From Rodentibacter trehalosifermentans (GTDB lineage Bacteria; Pseudomonadota; Gammaproteobacteria; Enterobacterales; Pasteurellaceae), in assembly GCF_002000545.1 (NCBI RefSeq), contig NZ_MLHL01000007.1, positions 1 to 50,780 on the forward strand: 50,780 nucleotides of DNA, in the 5' to 3' direction. A model generated the notes under the pieces. It searched no databases and had not been told where the DNA came from. It saw only the letters and a program-made list of their open reading frames with translations. Each line of letters opens with the position of its first letter. Within the stretch, counting starts at the first letter, position 1. Shown here one piece after another: positions 31,679 to 41,082 of this stretch. The position numbers and the translations under genes were made by a program.

Positions 31679-31935
31679 TGACTGATAAAATTCGTAGCGT
31701 ACAAGGTAAAGTTGTTAGCGACAAAATGGAAAAATCTTTTGTTGTCGCTATTGAACGTAAGGTAAAACACCCGTTATACGGTAAATTTATCCGTCGTACA
31801 ACAAAATTACACGTACACGATGAGAACAACGAAGCCAAAGTTGGTGATACCGTAGAGATTCGCGAATGTCGTCCTCTATCAAAAACCAAATCTTGGACCT
31901 TAGTTCGTGTTGTTGAAAAAGCGGTTATCGCTTAA
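31678..31935 (+). CDS. rpsQ: 30S ribosomal protein S17
   Basis: The 85-residue S17 is an OB-fold early 16S-binding protein. Signatures are [20 protein letters not shown] and the [15 protein letters not shown] strand. It is the last gene of this operon: a clear terminator follows and rplN (spc operon) is not next to it. Confidence 0.98.
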
Positions 31936-31950
31936 TTCACAATAAAAGAT

Positions 31951-31984
31951 AAAAGCCAATGGTTACGCCGTTGGCTTTTTTATA
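31951..31984 (+). terminator. rho-independent terminator of the S10 operon
   Basis: AAAAGCCAA pairs with TTGGCTTTT around an 11-base loop and runs into a T-tract, 15 bases after the rpsQ stop. It ends the operon here rather than allowing readthrough into spc genes. Confidence 0.92.
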
Positions 31985-32094
31985 TCCCGCTTTAAGTTGA
32001 TTCTATCCTTTTATATTCATTGATATTTCTCCTTTGTTTTGAAGAATAAGCCACACAAAGTGCGGTTAAAAATGTCTGTATTTTTTAATTCGTA

Positions 32095-32123
32095 TTTACG
32101 ATCGTCTTTCCTTTTGTTAAAAT
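32095..32123 (+). promoter_or_regulatory. promoter of exbB-exbD-tonB
   Basis: -35 TTTACG, a 17-base spacer and -10 TAAAAT. The expected start falls just before the Fur box at 32135. Confidence 0.65.
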
Positions 32124-32134
32124 CCTCCTTCAAT

Positions 32135-32149
32135 TGATATTAATTCTCA
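32135..32149. promoter_or_regulatory. Fur box upstream of exbB
   Basis: TGATATTAATTCTCA matches the 7-1-7 Fur consensus (TGATAAT-N-ATTATCA) at 12 of 14 positions. It lies immediately downstream of the predicted start site, so iron-loaded Fur should block transcription of the TonB energy system. Confidence 0.75.
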
Positions 32150-32172
32150 ATTATTTTTTTAAGGATTGGACA

Positions 32173-32625
32173 ATGCCTCAACTTTTTGAATTTTTACAAC
32201 AATACAGTGATTACATTATTATCGGACTTTTACTTTTGATGAGCGTATTGATGCTTGCAATGGTTATTGAACGTTTTATTTTTTTAACGAAAATCAATGT
32301 CAGTAAGTATGTCAATATCCATGCTTTAGATATCGATTTAAACAGAAATATGACCATTATTTCCACAGTAGGTGCAAATGCCCCTTATGTGGGATTACTG
32401 GGTACAGTAATCGGTATTTTGTTAACCTTTTATCAAATCGGTCAGGGGGGCGGTGATGTGGATGCTGGAGAAATTATGCTCCACCTTTCTTTAGCTTTAA
32501 AAGCGACCGCACTTGGTATCCTGGTGGCAATTCCGTCCATGGTATTTTATAACGGTTTAAATCGCAAAATTGAAGTGAACCGCTTAAAGTGGAAAGTGTT
32601 AAATTCCCAAAAAGATAAGGAATAG
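32173..32625 (+). CDS. exbB: TonB system proton channel ExbB
   Basis: The 150-residue inner membrane protein forms the pentameric proton channel around ExbD. I choose ATG at 32173 ([16 protein letters not shown], with AAGGA upstream) because the earlier TTG lies inside the Fur box and promoter region. Three membrane helices are visible, and the conserved [15 protein letters not shown] segment begins the second. It is the short Haemophilus-type ExbB. An uptake signal lies at 32506. It is followed by exbD after two bases. Confidence 0.93.
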   Translation: MPQLFEFLQQYSDYIIIGLLLLMSVLMLAMVIERFIFLTKINVSKYVNIHALDIDLNRNMTIISTVGANAPYVGLLGTVIGILLTFYQIGQGGGDVDAGEIMLHLSLALKATALGILVAIPSMVFYNGLNRKIEVNRLKWKVLNSQKDKE

Positions 32626-32627
32626 TC

Positions 32628-33050
32628 GTGAAAAAATTTGATGAAATTAATATTATTCCTTTCATTGATATTATGTTGGTGTTGTTAGCAATTGTGTTGA
32701 TTACCGCATCATTTATTTCACAAGGTAAAATTCAAGTGAATGTGCCGAAAGCAAGTAGTGCAGTCGCTTTTAAATCAGATGAACTGGCAAAGCTTTTGAC
32801 GGTTACTGCCAAAAGTGAATTTTATTTTAACGATAAGCCTATTTCACAAGAGGCATTGGAGGCCGAGATTAATCAATGGAATAAAGAACAAAAAGTAACG
32901 TTAAAAATTGATGCGGAAGCGAGTTTCCAAGACTTCGTCACGATTACCGATTTACTTTCCAAGAATGAAATTAAAAATATTGCGATAGTATCAATGAAAG
33001 ATAAAACCGGAAATTCAAAAGCGACAATCAAGGATGCAGCGAATAAATAG
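32628..33050 (+). CDS. exbD: TonB system protein ExbD
   Basis: The 140-residue product starts with GTG. It has a short cytoplasmic N-terminus ([20 protein letters not shown]) with the essential membrane aspartate, one helix, then a periplasmic domain. It couples the proton flow through ExbB to TonB. Two-base and eight-base gaps to its neighbours make a tight exbB-exbD-tonB operon. Confidence 0.94.
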   Translation: MKKFDEINIIPFIDIMLVLLAIVLITASFISQGKIQVNVPKASSAVAFKSDELAKLLTVTAKSEFYFNDKPISQEALEAEINQWNKEQKVTLKIDAEASFQDFVTITDLLSKNEIKNIAIVSMKDKTGNSKATIKDAANK

Positions 33051-33058
33051 GAAAACTT

Positions 33059-33826
33059 ATGCAACAAGCTAAACGTTCATTCTTAGGTTTACTTATTTCC
33101 CTTTTTGTTCACGGATTAGTCGTAGGTATATTACTTTGGAATTGGCATAAACCGAGCGATAGTGCCAATAATCACACGGGAGAATTGGCGACGACAATTT
33201 CTATGGAAATGTTGCAAGGAATGCGTATAGTAGAACCTACTCCGGAACCTGAGCTACAAAAAGCCGAACCAGAGTTACCAAAAGAAGAGGTAGTGGCAGA
33301 TCCGACTAAGAAACCAGAACCTGAAAAGAAAAAAGAGCCGGAGAAAAAAATAAAAGAAAAAATAAAGCCACCGAAAGAAAAATTGAAGAAAGAAATAAAA
33401 TCTGTTGAAAAGAAACAGATCTTACCAAAAGATTTGCCTGTGGGGGAACGTAATGTCAATGCTGCATCTTCTGCAAATTCAAAAGCGACTACTACCGGTG
33501 TTGTGAATAGCCGATCTGATATGGTTGGAAGCGGCACAAATACCAACGAAATTGCAGCCTATAAAGCCGCACTTTATCGTGAAATAGAGCGCAGAAAACA
33601 ATATCCGACACGAGCGAAAATGATGCGTAAGCAAGGGGTTGTTCATATTTCGTTTAATGTGGGAAATGATGGCGTGCTGAGTGGTGAAAGTGTTGTGAAA
33701 TCCTCGGGGGATGAAAGTTTAGATAATGCGGCATTAAAAGCCGTGCAAAGTGCAAAATCGGTAGGGCCTAAACCGACCGGTTTTGCTGGTAAGATGTCTG
33801 TTCCAATTCGATTTAGCTTGCAATGA
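33059..33826 (+). CDS. tonB: energy transducer TonB
   Basis: The 255-residue product has one N-terminal signal-anchor helix (about 8-28), a Pro/Lys/Glu-rich spacer crossing the periplasm (about 60-125) and a C-terminal TonB domain (about 165-255; YPTRAKMMRKQGVVHISFNV and the VPIRFSL end). It transmits ExbBD energy to outer membrane receptors for heme, transferrin and siderophores. No receptor gene is adjacent. A bidirectional terminator follows. Confidence 0.95.
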   Translation: MQQAKRSFLGLLISLFVHGLVVGILLWNWHKPSDSANNHTGELATTISMEMLQGMRIVEPTPEPELQKAEPELPKEEVVADPTKKPEPEKKKEPEKKIKEKIKPPKEKLKKEIKSVEKKQILPKDLPVGERNVNAASSANSKATTTGVVNSRSDMVGSGTNTNEIAAYKAALYREIERRKQYPTRAKMMRKQGVVHISFNVGNDGVLSGESVVKSSGDESLDNAALKAVQSAKSVGPKPTGFAGKMSVPIRFSLQ

Positions 33827-33828
33827 TA

Positions 33829-33857
33829 AAAAGCAGAGTGTGTTCTCTGCTTTTTTT
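33829..33857. terminator. bidirectional terminator between tonB and rhlB
   Basis: AAAAGCAGAG pairs perfectly with CTCTGCTTTT around a 6-base loop, with T-runs in both directions. It serves the convergent tonB and rhlB. Confidence 0.9.
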
Positions 33858-33893
33858 ATGAAATTTTTTAGTGCCGATAACTGGTTTGCTTTA

Positions 33894-35117
33894 TTAATGG
33901 CGGCGAAGATTACTAATCCTAGATTTTAACCGGAATGGCTTGGGTAAACTCAATAAAGAAGCGGAATCATATTGGCTTACCGGAATTGAATGTCCAATAT
34001 ATTCTTCAATTGCAGGTAAGTTCATCGCATATTCTTCACAGGCAAAACTAATAGAAACCCCGCTTTCGCCCGCACGGCCGGTACGCCCGATTCGATGGAC
34101 ATAATCTTCCCGATCATCAGGTAAATCATAATTAAATACATGAGTTACATCCGAAATATGTAAACCGCGTGCGGCAACGTCGGTTGCCACTAAAATATCT
34201 AACTGACCACTAGTAAATTGTTTTAGTAAGGAAAGACGTTTTTTCTGAGCAATATCTCCGGTGAGTAATCCTACGCGATGTCCATCTGCTGCTAAATAAC
34301 CCCAAATTTCCTCACAGCGATGTTTTGTATTGGCGAACACAATACAGCGTTCAGGCCATTCTTCCTCAATTAATGTCAGCAATAACGCCATTTTGTCATT
34401 ATTTGACGGATAAAATAATTCTTCTTTAATTCGATGTCCTGTTTTTTGTTCCGGCTCAATTTCAATGTACTCAGGATTATTCATATCTTCAAAGGCGAGT
34501 TCACGCACTTTATACGAAAGCGTAGCGGAAAAAAGCATTGTAAGGCGATTTTGCGGAGAGGGGCATTTACGCAGCAGATAACGAATATCGCGAATAAAAC
34601 CAAGATCAAACATTCGATCCGCTTCATCCAGCACAACCACTTGAATCTGGTCCAAATGAATTATGCCTTGCTTAACATAATCGATAACACGTCCTGTTGT
34701 ACCAATCAAAATATCTACGCCTTGTTCAATGACTTGTAATTGTTTGTCATACCCCTCGCCCCCATAAGCAAGTGCGGTCTTTAATCCGCTCATTTTTGAT
34801 AAGGTATTGGCATCATTGTGAATTTGCACCGCAAGTTCACGGGTTGGGGCAAGAATTAAAGCTTGCGGTTGGTTATAACGAACGTGAGTTTGGGGATTTG
34901 TGAGTAAATGATGAAAGGTTGCCGTTAAAAAGGCTAGGGTTTTACCCGTGCCGGTTTGTGCTTGTCCCGCAACATCTTTTCCTTGCAACGTAATTGGCAG
35001 GGAAAGTGCTTGAATTGGTGTGCAATACTCAAAGTTTTTGCTTTGCAATGCTTTTAATACAATTGGGTGTAAAGCGAAATCCGCAAATCGTTGGCGGCTT
35101 AGATGATTTTGTTGCAT
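33894..35117 (-). CDS. rhlB: DEAD-box ATP-dependent RNA helicase RhlB
   Basis: The 407-residue helicase unwinds structured RNA for the RNase E degradosome. It has a Q motif within [15 protein letters not shown] and [10 protein letters not shown], Walker A AQTGTGKT, the DEAD box [16 protein letters not shown] ([13 protein letters not shown]), and motif [12 protein letters not shown]. The [19 protein letters not shown] stretch is specific to RhlB rather than SrmB or RhlE. The C-terminal tail beyond LPKPFRL is short, about 14 residues. Confidence 0.95.
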   Translation of the reverse strand: MQQNHLSRQRFADFALHPIVLKALQSKNFEYCTPIQALSLPITLQGKDVAGQAQTGTGKTLAFLTATFHHLLTNPQTHVRYNQPQALILAPTRELAVQIHNDANTLSKMSGLKTALAYGGEGYDKQLQVIEQGVDILIGTTGRVIDYVKQGIIHLDQIQVVVLDEADRMFDLGFIRDIRYLLRKCPSPQNRLTMLFSATLSYKVRELAFEDMNNPEYIEIEPEQKTGHRIKEELFYPSNNDKMALLLTLIEEEWPERCIVFANTKHRCEEIWGYLAADGHRVGLLTGDIAQKKRLSLLKQFTSGQLDILVATDVAARGLHISDVTHVFNYDLPDDREDYVHRIGRTGRAGESGVSISFACEEYAMNLPAIEEYIGHSIPVSQYDSASLLSLPKPFRLKSRISNLRRH

Positions 35118-35147
35118 AAAAATAATGTCTTTTGAAAAATTGCTCCT

Positions 35148-35175
35148 AGAATAGCATGAGTGGAAAAATTCCCAA
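35148..35175 (-). promoter_or_regulatory. candidate rhlB promoter
   Basis: On the minus strand: -35 TTGGGA, a 16-base spacer and -10 TATTCT with a TG one base upstream. It lies about 30 bases before the rhlB ATG. Confidence 0.45.
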
Positions 35176-35253
35176 AAGAATATGCACCTTTTATGCCTGA
35201 TTTTCTGAGATTTAGCGAAGGGAGTTGGAGACAGTAGTATTTTTAGTCGAGAA

Positions 35254-35282
35254 TAAAAAACCTACTTAATAAATTAAGTAGG
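35254..35282 (-). terminator. rho-independent terminator of dusB-fis
   Basis: On the minus strand CCTACTTAAT pairs perfectly with ATTAAGTAGG around a 2-base loop, followed by six T residues. It lies 40 bases after the fis stop. Confidence 0.92.
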
Positions 35283-35322
35283 CAATTTGGAAAGTTGGTT
35301 TACTTCTTATCAAAAGTATCCA

Positions 35323-35622
35323 TTAACCCATACCATATTTTTTTAATTTTTTGCGTAACGTACCACGGTTGATACCAAGCATATTCGCTGCACGGGTTTG
35401 GTTACCGCGGGTGTATTGCATAACCATATCTAACATAGGGTGTTCAACTTCCGATAATACTAATTCGTAAAGATCATTCACATCTTGACCATCTAATTGT
35501 GATAAATAATTACGCAATGCTTGTTTTACAGAATCGCGTAACGGTTTATTAGTGACTTGTGATTGAGCGTTTAACACTGAAACGGTTAACGCTTCAGACG
35601 GACTACGTTGTTGTTCTAACAT
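35323..35622 (-). CDS. fis: nucleoid protein Fis
   Basis: The 99-residue DNA-bending factor shapes the nucleoid and activates rRNA promoters. The C-terminal helix-turn-helix ([20 protein letters not shown] and KLKKYGMG) is nearly identical to the E. coli protein, and the N-terminal arm is recognisable. The start overlaps the dusB stop by seven bases, the same dusB-fis operon as in E. coli, where Fis represses its own promoter. Confidence 0.97.
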   Translation of the reverse strand: MLEQQRSPSEALTVSVLNAQSQVTNKPLRDSVKQALRNYLSQLDGQDVNDLYELVLSEVEHPMLDMVMQYTRGNQTRAANMLGINRGTLRKKLKKYGMG

Positions 35623-36596
35623 TTCTCTCTATCCAAAATTGAATTTAAAAACTCTTCCAACACAATAAGCTGTTCTTTCGGATCACTAATCGTGTTAAAA
35701 GTCTGTCTAAAAACGGAATCGGGTTGAATTCCCTGTAAATACCAAGCAACGTGTTTGCGTGCGATACGATAACCTTTCTGTTCACCATAGAATTGATGTA
35801 ATTCTTGAATATGATGCAAAATTTGACCGCACTTTTCAGTTAAACTTGGCGTTTGAATTATCGAATCATGCTCAATGAAGCTATCCACTGCTTGAAACAG
35901 CCATGGATTACCGAGTGCGGCACGACCGATCATAATTGCATCAGCACCTGTGTAATCAAGCACTGCCTTTGCTTTTTCAGCAGAATCAATATCGCCATTT
36001 GCAATTACAGGAATTGAAATTGCGTGTTTGACTGCACGAATGTTGTCGTATTCTGCTTCACCTTCAAACAGGCATTCTCTTGTCCGCCCGTGAATGGTTA
36101 AAGCCTGAATACCGGATTGTTCGGCAATTTTACCGATTTGCACACAATTTCGATTGGATTTATCCCAACCGGTACGAATTTTCAACGTAACAGGTACATC
36201 AACGGCATTGACGACTTCCCGTAGAATATTTTCCACCAGTTCAGGAAATTGCAATAAGGCGGAGCCTGCGAGTTTGCGATTGACCTTTTTCGCGGGACAT
36301 CCCATATTGATGTCAATAATTTCCGCGCCATATTCCACATTAACGGCAGCAGCTTGTGCCATTTCCAGTGGATCGGAACCGGCAATCTGTACGGCATTAA
36401 TCCCTAAATCATCACTATGCGCTAAACGAAGTTTGGATTTTTCCGTATGCCAAACTTGTGGATTGGTAGACATCATTTCGGAAAATGTCAGCCCGGCACC
36501 ATAATGTGCACAAAGATGACGAAAAGGCTTATCGGTAATGCCGGCCATAGGCGCAAGTAAAACGCGATTTTTTAATTGGTATGAACCGATTCGCAT
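35616..36596 (-). CDS. dusB: tRNA-dihydrouridine synthase DusB
   Basis: This FMN-dependent enzyme reduces uridine in the tRNA D-loop. The 326-residue product starts [20 protein letters not shown]; a frame extended 25 residues upstream crosses the promoter and is rejected. Visible are the FMN barrel motif [12 protein letters not shown], the catalytic cysteine in [20 protein letters not shown] (written here without a gap), and [14 protein letters not shown]. It precedes fis in the same transcript. An uptake signal lies at 35826. Confidence 0.96.
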   Translation of the reverse strand: MRIGSYQLKNRVLLAPMAGITDKPFRHLCAHYGAGLTFSEMMSTNPQVWHTEKSKLRLAHSDDLGINAVQIAGSDPLEMAQAAAVNVEYGAEIIDINMGCPAKKVNRKLAGSALLQFPELVENILREVVNAVDVPVTLKIRTGWDKSNRNCVQIGKIAEQSGIQALTIHGRTRECLFEGEAEYDNIRAVKHAISIPVIANGDIDSAEKAKAVLDYTGADAIMIGRAALGNPWLFQAVDSFIEHDSIIQTPSLTEKCGQILHHIQELHQFYGEQKGYRIARKHVAWYLQGIQPDSVFRQTFNTISDPKEQLIVLEEFLNSILDREKC

Positions 36597-36679
36597 TTTA
36601 TTTTTACCACCTAAGTTAAGCCTAAATCCAGTATTGTCGCTGTTATTGAGAAACGGGGCGACAACCGACAAGGCGTGCT

Positions 36680-36707
36680 ATGATACGCATTTTCCCCTCG
36701 TTTGCAA
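36680..36707 (-). promoter_or_regulatory. candidate dusB-fis promoter
   Basis: On the minus strand: -35 TTGCAA, a 16-base spacer and -10 TATCAT (5 of 6 consensus). The start would fall near 36673, 77 bases before dusB. In E. coli the equivalent promoter is growth-rate controlled and Fis-repressed. Confidence 0.6.
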
Positions 36708-36754
36708 GCAGAAATTTGTTCAAAAAATACGCTTTTTTGATTGACAAAAAGAAA

Positions 36755-37642
36755 TTAACGGGTTTTTAGTTTACCCGTAATGCGGCTCCATTCTTCACGT
36801 ACCGCTACAGGATCTAAACTAAAGGTTTGTGCGTAGGTGTCGCATACGGATTGAGCTTGCGTTTCCAAAATACCGGATAAACCAAGCACACCATTTTCTT
36901 TTACGAGTTGGCTAATCACCGGATAAAGTTCTTTTAACGGGCCTGCAAGAATGTTGGCGACAACCACGTCTGCTTTAAGATTTTCCGGTTTTTCATGGGA
37001 TAAAAAGAGCAGAAGTCTATCTGCTACACTGTTTTGTTCTGCATTATTACGGCTGGCAAGAATGGCCTGCGGATCAATATCAATACCAATCGCACTTTTC
37101 GCCCCCAGTTTTAATGCCGCAATGGCTAAAATGCCAGAACCGCAACCAAAATCAATGACTGTTTTACCGGTTAAATCTAAACCATCCAACCATTCTAAAC
37201 AGAGTGCCGTTGTCGGGTGTGTACCGGTACCGAATGCCAAACCGGGATCGAGCATAACATTCACGGCATTCTCATCGGGCACATCACGCCAACTTGGGCA
37301 AATCCATAAGCGTTTGCCAAATTGCATTGGATGGAAATTATCCATCCATTCCCGTTCCCAATCTTTATCTTCAATTTGTTCGATTTTATAGGCAGTATCT
37401 GTATCCAAATGCCCCGCTTGTTTGAGTAAATCGACAATTTCCGTCATATTGGTTTCCGCATCAAACAATGCCACTACATCGGTATTACCCCAAAGGCGGG
37501 TTTCTCCGGGTAGAGGTTCAAAAATCGGCGTATCTTGGCTATCCATAAAAGTAACGGAAACGGCACCGATTTCTTCGAGAAAATCGCTCATTTTTTCTGC
37601 TTTTTCATTTGTGCTATTTAGGCGAATTTGAATCCAAGCCAT
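36755..37642 (-). CDS. prmA: ribosomal protein L11 methyltransferase PrmA
   Basis: The 295-residue SAM enzyme trimethylates several amino groups of L11. It has an N-terminal substrate-recognition domain ([20 protein letters not shown]), the linker, and a Rossmann domain with [33 protein letters not shown] and the catalytic-type [12 protein letters not shown]. It lies upstream of dusB-fis, with a 158-base gap containing their own promoter. Confidence 0.96.
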   Translation of the reverse strand: MAWIQIRLNSTNEKAEKMSDFLEEIGAVSVTFMDSQDTPIFEPLPGETRLWGNTDVVALFDAETNMTEIVDLLKQAGHLDTDTAYKIEQIEDKDWEREWMDNFHPMQFGKRLWICPSWRDVPDENAVNVMLDPGLAFGTGTHPTTALCLEWLDGLDLTGKTVIDFGCGSGILAIAALKLGAKSAIGIDIDPQAILASRNNAEQNSVADRLLLFLSHEKPENLKADVVVANILAGPLKELYPVISQLVKENGVLGLSGILETQAQSVCDTYAQTFSLDPVAVREEWSRITGKLKTR

Positions 37643-37673
37643 GTGTTTTCCTTAATACTGTAAAATGGGGTCA

Positions 37674-38546
37674 TTATACCGATTTTTTCAAAAATTTCGG
37701 TAGTAAAGTCGAGCCTAAGGTGGCAAACATAATAAGGGTAATACCCAAAGTGGTAGAAAATGAGAGGGTTTCACCCAATAACACCACGGCAAATAAAATA
37801 CCGAATAAAGGTTCAAGGGAAACCAAAATACCGGAAAGATTGGCATCTACGCTGTTTAATCCCTTATTCCACAGCCAGTAAGCCAGCCAGCTACAACCGA
37901 TAGCGAGATAGAATAAGCCGGCGATACCGTAACCGTTTAAGTTTATTTCCCAACTTTCCGTCAGAATGAGTGTGAAAGGGAGCGTGGTGATCGTTCCTAA
38001 TACAATACTGACCGCTGTGTAGGCTTGTGTAGAGACTTTTGCTACAACGGCACCTGTCCAACGTAATATACTAGCAAAAATTATGCCGGCACTTAGCACT
38101 AACAAGCAGCCGAACAGGCTGATTTCATTGATTCCTTTGTTGTTTTGCCCACCATTGATCATCACGGCAACCCCTAAAAATGCGATAGCACCGAATAACC
38201 AATGAAACCATTTAGCTTTGTCTTTAAAAAAGAAATGGCCGACAAATACTACCAATAATGGTTCAAGCCCGATCATCGTGACTGCACTAGAGGCGGAGGT
38301 GTATTTTAAGCCGATAAATTGCAATAAGAAAACTGCCGTATAGTTAAAAAACGCCAGCCACCAAAGTTGTTTACGCATTGGCTTGTCAATTTTTTTCCAA
38401 CGGCGTAAAAAGAGAGGAAAGACGAAAATCATCGCAATAATCAACCGCACTTGGACGACAAGCACGGGATCCATCATCGAATAGGTGAATTTTGCTGCGA
38501 TAAGCGAACTGCTCCAAAGAAGCAAGGCGATAATTTGATAGAGCAT
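37674..38546 (-). CDS. EamA/DMT-superfamily inner membrane transporter
   Basis: The 290-residue product is predicted to have ten hydrophobic helices in two five-helix EamA halves. It starts MLYQIIALLLWSSSLIAAKF; the VTMIGLEPLLVVFVGHFFF and LVSLEPLFGILFAVVLLGE segments are the paired signature at the end of each half. Such proteins export metabolites or amino acids, but the substrate cannot be read from sequence. It lies 31 bases upstream of prmA on the same strand and may be co-transcribed with it. Confidence 0.85.
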   Translation of the reverse strand: MLYQIIALLLWSSSLIAAKFTYSMMDPVLVVQVRLIIAMIFVFPLFLRRWKKIDKPMRKQLWWLAFFNYTAVFLLQFIGLKYTSASSAVTMIGLEPLLVVFVGHFFFKDKAKWFHWLFGAIAFLGVAVMINGGQNNKGINEISLFGCLLVLSAGIIFASILRWTGAVVAKVSTQAYTAVSIVLGTITTLPFTLILTESWEINLNGYGIAGLFYLAIGCSWLAYWLWNKGLNSVDANLSGILVSLEPLFGILFAVVLLGETLSFSTTLGITLIMFATLGSTLLPKFLKKSV

Positions 38547-38739
38547 TATTCTTTGTTTATTTGTAGGGACACACTATGTGTGCCCAGTAATAGCATATTG
38601 AAAAATTTAATTTTATTCCGGACACACGCAGTGTGTTCCGACCACATAATACCAGTTTATTCCTAAAGTGCGGTGACAAAAAACAAAGTTTTTTGAACGT
38701 TGGCTTTGCCAACGGCTCCAAAGGAGTGAATAAATCACT
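38547..38739. repeat. spacer with four hairpins, two of a shared REP-like type
   Basis: GGGACACACTATGTGTGCCC (38566-38585) and the related GACACACGCAGTGTGTTC (within 38619-38640) form two hairpins with CACAC/GTGTG stems and three-base loops. CGTTGGCTTTGCCAACG (near 38697) and ATAAATCACTTTAGTGATTTAT-type pairing (9-bp arms, overlapping the panF stop) form two more. An uptake signal lies at 38666. Promoter and terminator elements for the flanking minus-strand genes may be included, but no clear T-run is present. Confidence 0.65.
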
Positions 38740-40197
38740 TTAGTGATTTATGAATAATTTTTCCGCTGTTTTTTCAATACGAATCTCGCCCCATTTATTT
38801 CCCACCAAGAATGCAATTAAACCAAACGTTAGTGCTGGCACAATTTGATGGAAGCCAAGGAGTTTTATATCCAGTTGGGTGAGCAAAATATAACTGCCTA
38901 AACCAGCGATCATCGAGCTTAATGCACCGTAAGCATTGGCTTTATCCCAATAAATTCCCAACACGATCACCCATAAAAAGGTAGCTTCCAATCCGCCAAA
39001 AGCGAATAAGTTTAGCCAGATGATCATATCTGGTGGATTGAGTGCGGCAAAAATTAAAAGTGCGGTCAGAATTAGGGTAATTATTGAAGAAAGATAGCTG
39101 ATTTTTTTCTCATTTTTAGCTGCATTCGGTTTAGCGGAAAGATATAAATCTTTGACAAAAATCGAGGACGATTGAATCAGTTTCGCATCAATAGTGGACA
39201 TAATGGCAGACATTGGGGCGGCTAAAAAAATCCCTGCCACGATAGGTGGAAGCACCTGCAACATTAAAGTGGGAATAACCTGATCGGCAATGGTTAAATC
39301 CGGTATAATGGCGCGCCCTAATGCACCGGCTAAATGCATACCAAACATAATGAAAGCCAATACGATAGTGCCGATTAACATACCTTGATGCAAAGCTTTA
39401 CTGTCTTTGAATGCCATCGCCCGCACTGCCGTGTGGGGCAATCCCACTACTCCAAAACAGACTAACACCCAAAAGGATGCCATAAATTGAAATCCGAGCA
39501 TATCGTTCGGGCCGTAAGGGCTGACTAGAGCTGGATCAATTTCGGTTAATTTATTGACCGCACTTTCTACTCCTCCAAGGGCATAGATTGTACCGCCAAG
39601 TAAAATAATCGTGCCGACAATCATTACTGTACCCTGAATCGTATCGGTGAGCACCACCGCCCGAAAACCACCAATAAAGGTATAAATCCCCACGGTCAAG
39701 GCAAAAAGTAACAGCGCTTGCGTATAAGAAATCCCGATCGTGGTTTCAAGCAATCGTGCACCACCGATAAATTGCACTGTCATTGCAGCGAAGAAAGCGA
39801 GTAACAAAGCAAGGCTTGAAAGCCAGACAAGGTATTTATTTTTATAGCGATAAAGAAACAGATCATTGATGGTCAGCGCATTGGTTTCCCGTGAAAGGAG
39901 GGCAAATTTTTTGCCTAACACCCCTAAAGCAAGCCAGACTGCCGGCACTTGGATCATAGCAAGTAATACCCAACCTAAGCCATATTTATAGGCTGCCCCC
40001 GGGCCACCGACAAAGGAACTGGCACTGGCATAGGTGGAGGCGGTCGTCATTGCAAGAACAAAACCGCTCATAGAGCGGTTGCCCACATAATATTCCGTTA
40101 AAAAATCCCCTTTGGTTCGTTTCACATAAGCATAGATCGCGGCACCAAACACAAAAGCAAGATAGATGATCAAAGGAAGAATAATACCAAGATTCAT
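38740..40197 (-). CDS. panF: sodium/pantothenate symporter PanF
   Basis: This sodium:solute symporter imports the CoA precursor pantothenate. The 485-residue membrane protein has about 12-13 helices, the conserved YYVGNRSMSGFVLAMTTAST and YASASSFVGGPGAAYKYGLG segments near the first helices, and IGGFRAVVLTDTIQGTVM, an SSS-family signature. Its ATG overlaps the yhdT stop (TAATG), the same pairing as in E. coli and H. influenzae. Uptake signals lie at 39058 and 39557. Confidence 0.95.
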   Translation of the reverse strand: MNLGIILPLIIYLAFVFGAAIYAYVKRTKGDFLTEYYVGNRSMSGFVLAMTTASTYASASSFVGGPGAAYKYGLGWVLLAMIQVPAVWLALGVLGKKFALLSRETNALTINDLFLYRYKNKYLVWLSSLALLLAFFAAMTVQFIGGARLLETTIGISYTQALLLFALTVGIYTFIGGFRAVVLTDTIQGTVMIVGTIILLGGTIYALGGVESAVNKLTEIDPALVSPYGPNDMLGFQFMASFWVLVCFGVVGLPHTAVRAMAFKDSKALHQGMLIGTIVLAFIMFGMHLAGALGRAIIPDLTIADQVIPTLMLQVLPPIVAGIFLAAPMSAIMSTIDAKLIQSSSIFVKDLYLSAKPNAAKNEKKISYLSSIITLILTALLIFAALNPPDMIIWLNLFAFGGLEATFLWVIVLGIYWDKANAYGALSSMIAGLGSYILLTQLDIKLLGFHQIVPALTFGLIAFLVGNKWGEIRIEKTAEKLFINH

Positions 40198-40451
40198 TAT
40201 TTATCCTCCTTTTCATTGATTTCTAGCGACATATCCTGATAGACGATTTTTATCACCCAGTAACCGATGACAATAAATAAAATAGGTAAATAAAGACAGG
40301 AAAGTTCAAACCAAAGGGGAAAACCAATAGGCCCTTGCGTTTCTTTCGGTAAGTAAGCACATAAGCACCAGCCAATTACGTATAAGACGGTGAGCCCTAA
40401 TGCCCATCTTGCTTCCTTAGTCGCTTGCTTGTATCGTTGTGTGAGTGTCAT
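40197..40451 (-). CDS. yhdT: small membrane protein YhdT
   Basis: The 84-residue DUF997-type protein has two hydrophobic helices (LGLTVLYVIGWCLCAYLP and LYLPILFIVIGYWVIKIVY). I use ATG at 40451 (MTLTQRYKQ), with AAGGAG upstream, instead of the TTG two codons earlier. It always accompanies panF in this group and is translationally coupled to it; a role helping pantothenate uptake is inference only. Confidence 0.88.
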   Translation of the reverse strand: MTLTQRYKQATKEARWALGLTVLYVIGWCLCAYLPKETQGPIGFPLWFELSCLYLPILFIVIGYWVIKIVYQDMSLEINEKEDK

Positions 40452-40776
40452 AAGCAATATCTCCTTAAAATGTTTTGCTCATTTTTAGTATATGCTATCA
40501 CTATATTGGTTTTTAGGAATATAGATTTTAAAACAAAAAGAGCGGTCAAAAATTTACAAGATTTTTGAACTACATTTTCTGTCTATATGATGCCCCGCTC
40601 CTATAAAATAGGAAACACCATCGATATTTGCCCTTGATGCTAAACCCCATTTTTCATTTCAGATAAATAAATTTGCCATATCATCATAATTATTTTCTTG
40701 TGCGACACAACCTGTCACGACAACGGATTACACGCCTGTTACACTCACTTTGTTTTTAAGCACAGTCTAAGGAGCA
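40452..40776. other. 325-bp spacer between yhdT and the small-gene operon
   Basis: This holds the divergent start regions of yhdT and of the plus-strand small genes. A hairpin of TCAAAAAT with ATTTTTGA lies at 40546-40568, next to a degenerate uptake signal (AGAGCGGTC). The plus-strand promoter candidate is at 40717-40745. I see no further coding sequence. Confidence 0.6.
40717..40745 (+). promoter_or_regulatory. candidate promoter of the small-gene operon
   Basis: -35 ACGACA, a 17-base spacer and -10 TACACT with a TG one base upstream. The def promoter candidate at 44935 has the same layout (ACGACA, 17, TG-C-TACAAT). The start would be near 40752. Confidence 0.5.
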
Positions 40777-40815
40777 ATGATGTTAGGTGCAATTATCATT
40801 AGGAGGAAAAAATGA
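40777..40815 (+). CDS. 12-residue leader peptide ORF
   Basis: The ORF encodes MMLGAIIIRRKK. It has a strong ribosome site (AAGGAG, five to six bases before the ATG), and its stop overlaps the next gene as ATGA. The AGGAGG inside this ORF is the ribosome site of the next gene, so ribosomes reading the leader pass straight over it. No similar known leader is recognised. It could be a coupling device or a chance ORF, although its strong signals on both ends argue against chance. Confidence 0.5.
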   Translation: MMLGAIIIRRKK

Positions 40816-41066
40816 AAGAATCAAAACAAGTCAAGAAGTTGTTTAAAGCGATTGATAAATCCATCGCCGCACTTAAACAAGAGCAACAAATGCCGCACTA
40901 TATCGCAGCTCGTACGTCAGGTGAAATCTTCCATGATAAGTTCATTCCGGAAGATGAACGCATTGATTTATCGTTGCTATGGTTGGAACGTGCCGAACAG
41001 ATTTATGCTGAACAACAAAGGTTTTCAATTAACAAGGTAAAAAATAGCTTACCTTTAATCATTTAA
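40812..41066 (+). CDS. hypothetical protein, 84 residues
   Basis: I do not recognise this protein. The product (opening MKESKQVKKLFKAIDKSIAA) is charged, probably helical and soluble, without membrane segment or signal peptide. The centre contains SGEIFHDKFIPEDERIDLSL followed by a WLERAEQIYAEQQ helix. AGGAGG precedes the ATG by five bases, and the start overlaps the leader ORF stop. The next small gene follows after 16 bases. The pairing of two small proteins with good ribosome sites and one terminator shows a real operon; function is unknown. Confidence 0.75.
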   Translation: MKESKQVKKLFKAIDKSIAALKQEQQMPHYIAARTSGEIFHDKFIPEDERIDLSLLWLERAEQIYAEQQRFSINKVKNSLPLII

Positions 41067-41082
41067 TGAGGAGAGGCTAATT

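Noticed and set aside
32134-32172. TTG start for exbB 13 codons upstream
   Set aside because: It would lie in the Fur box next to the predicted transcription start; the ATG at 32173 has a ribosome site and matches the family start.
36154-36504. 116-codon plus-strand frame opposite dusB
   Set aside because: It is antisense to a confidently identified enzyme gene, with no independent signals.
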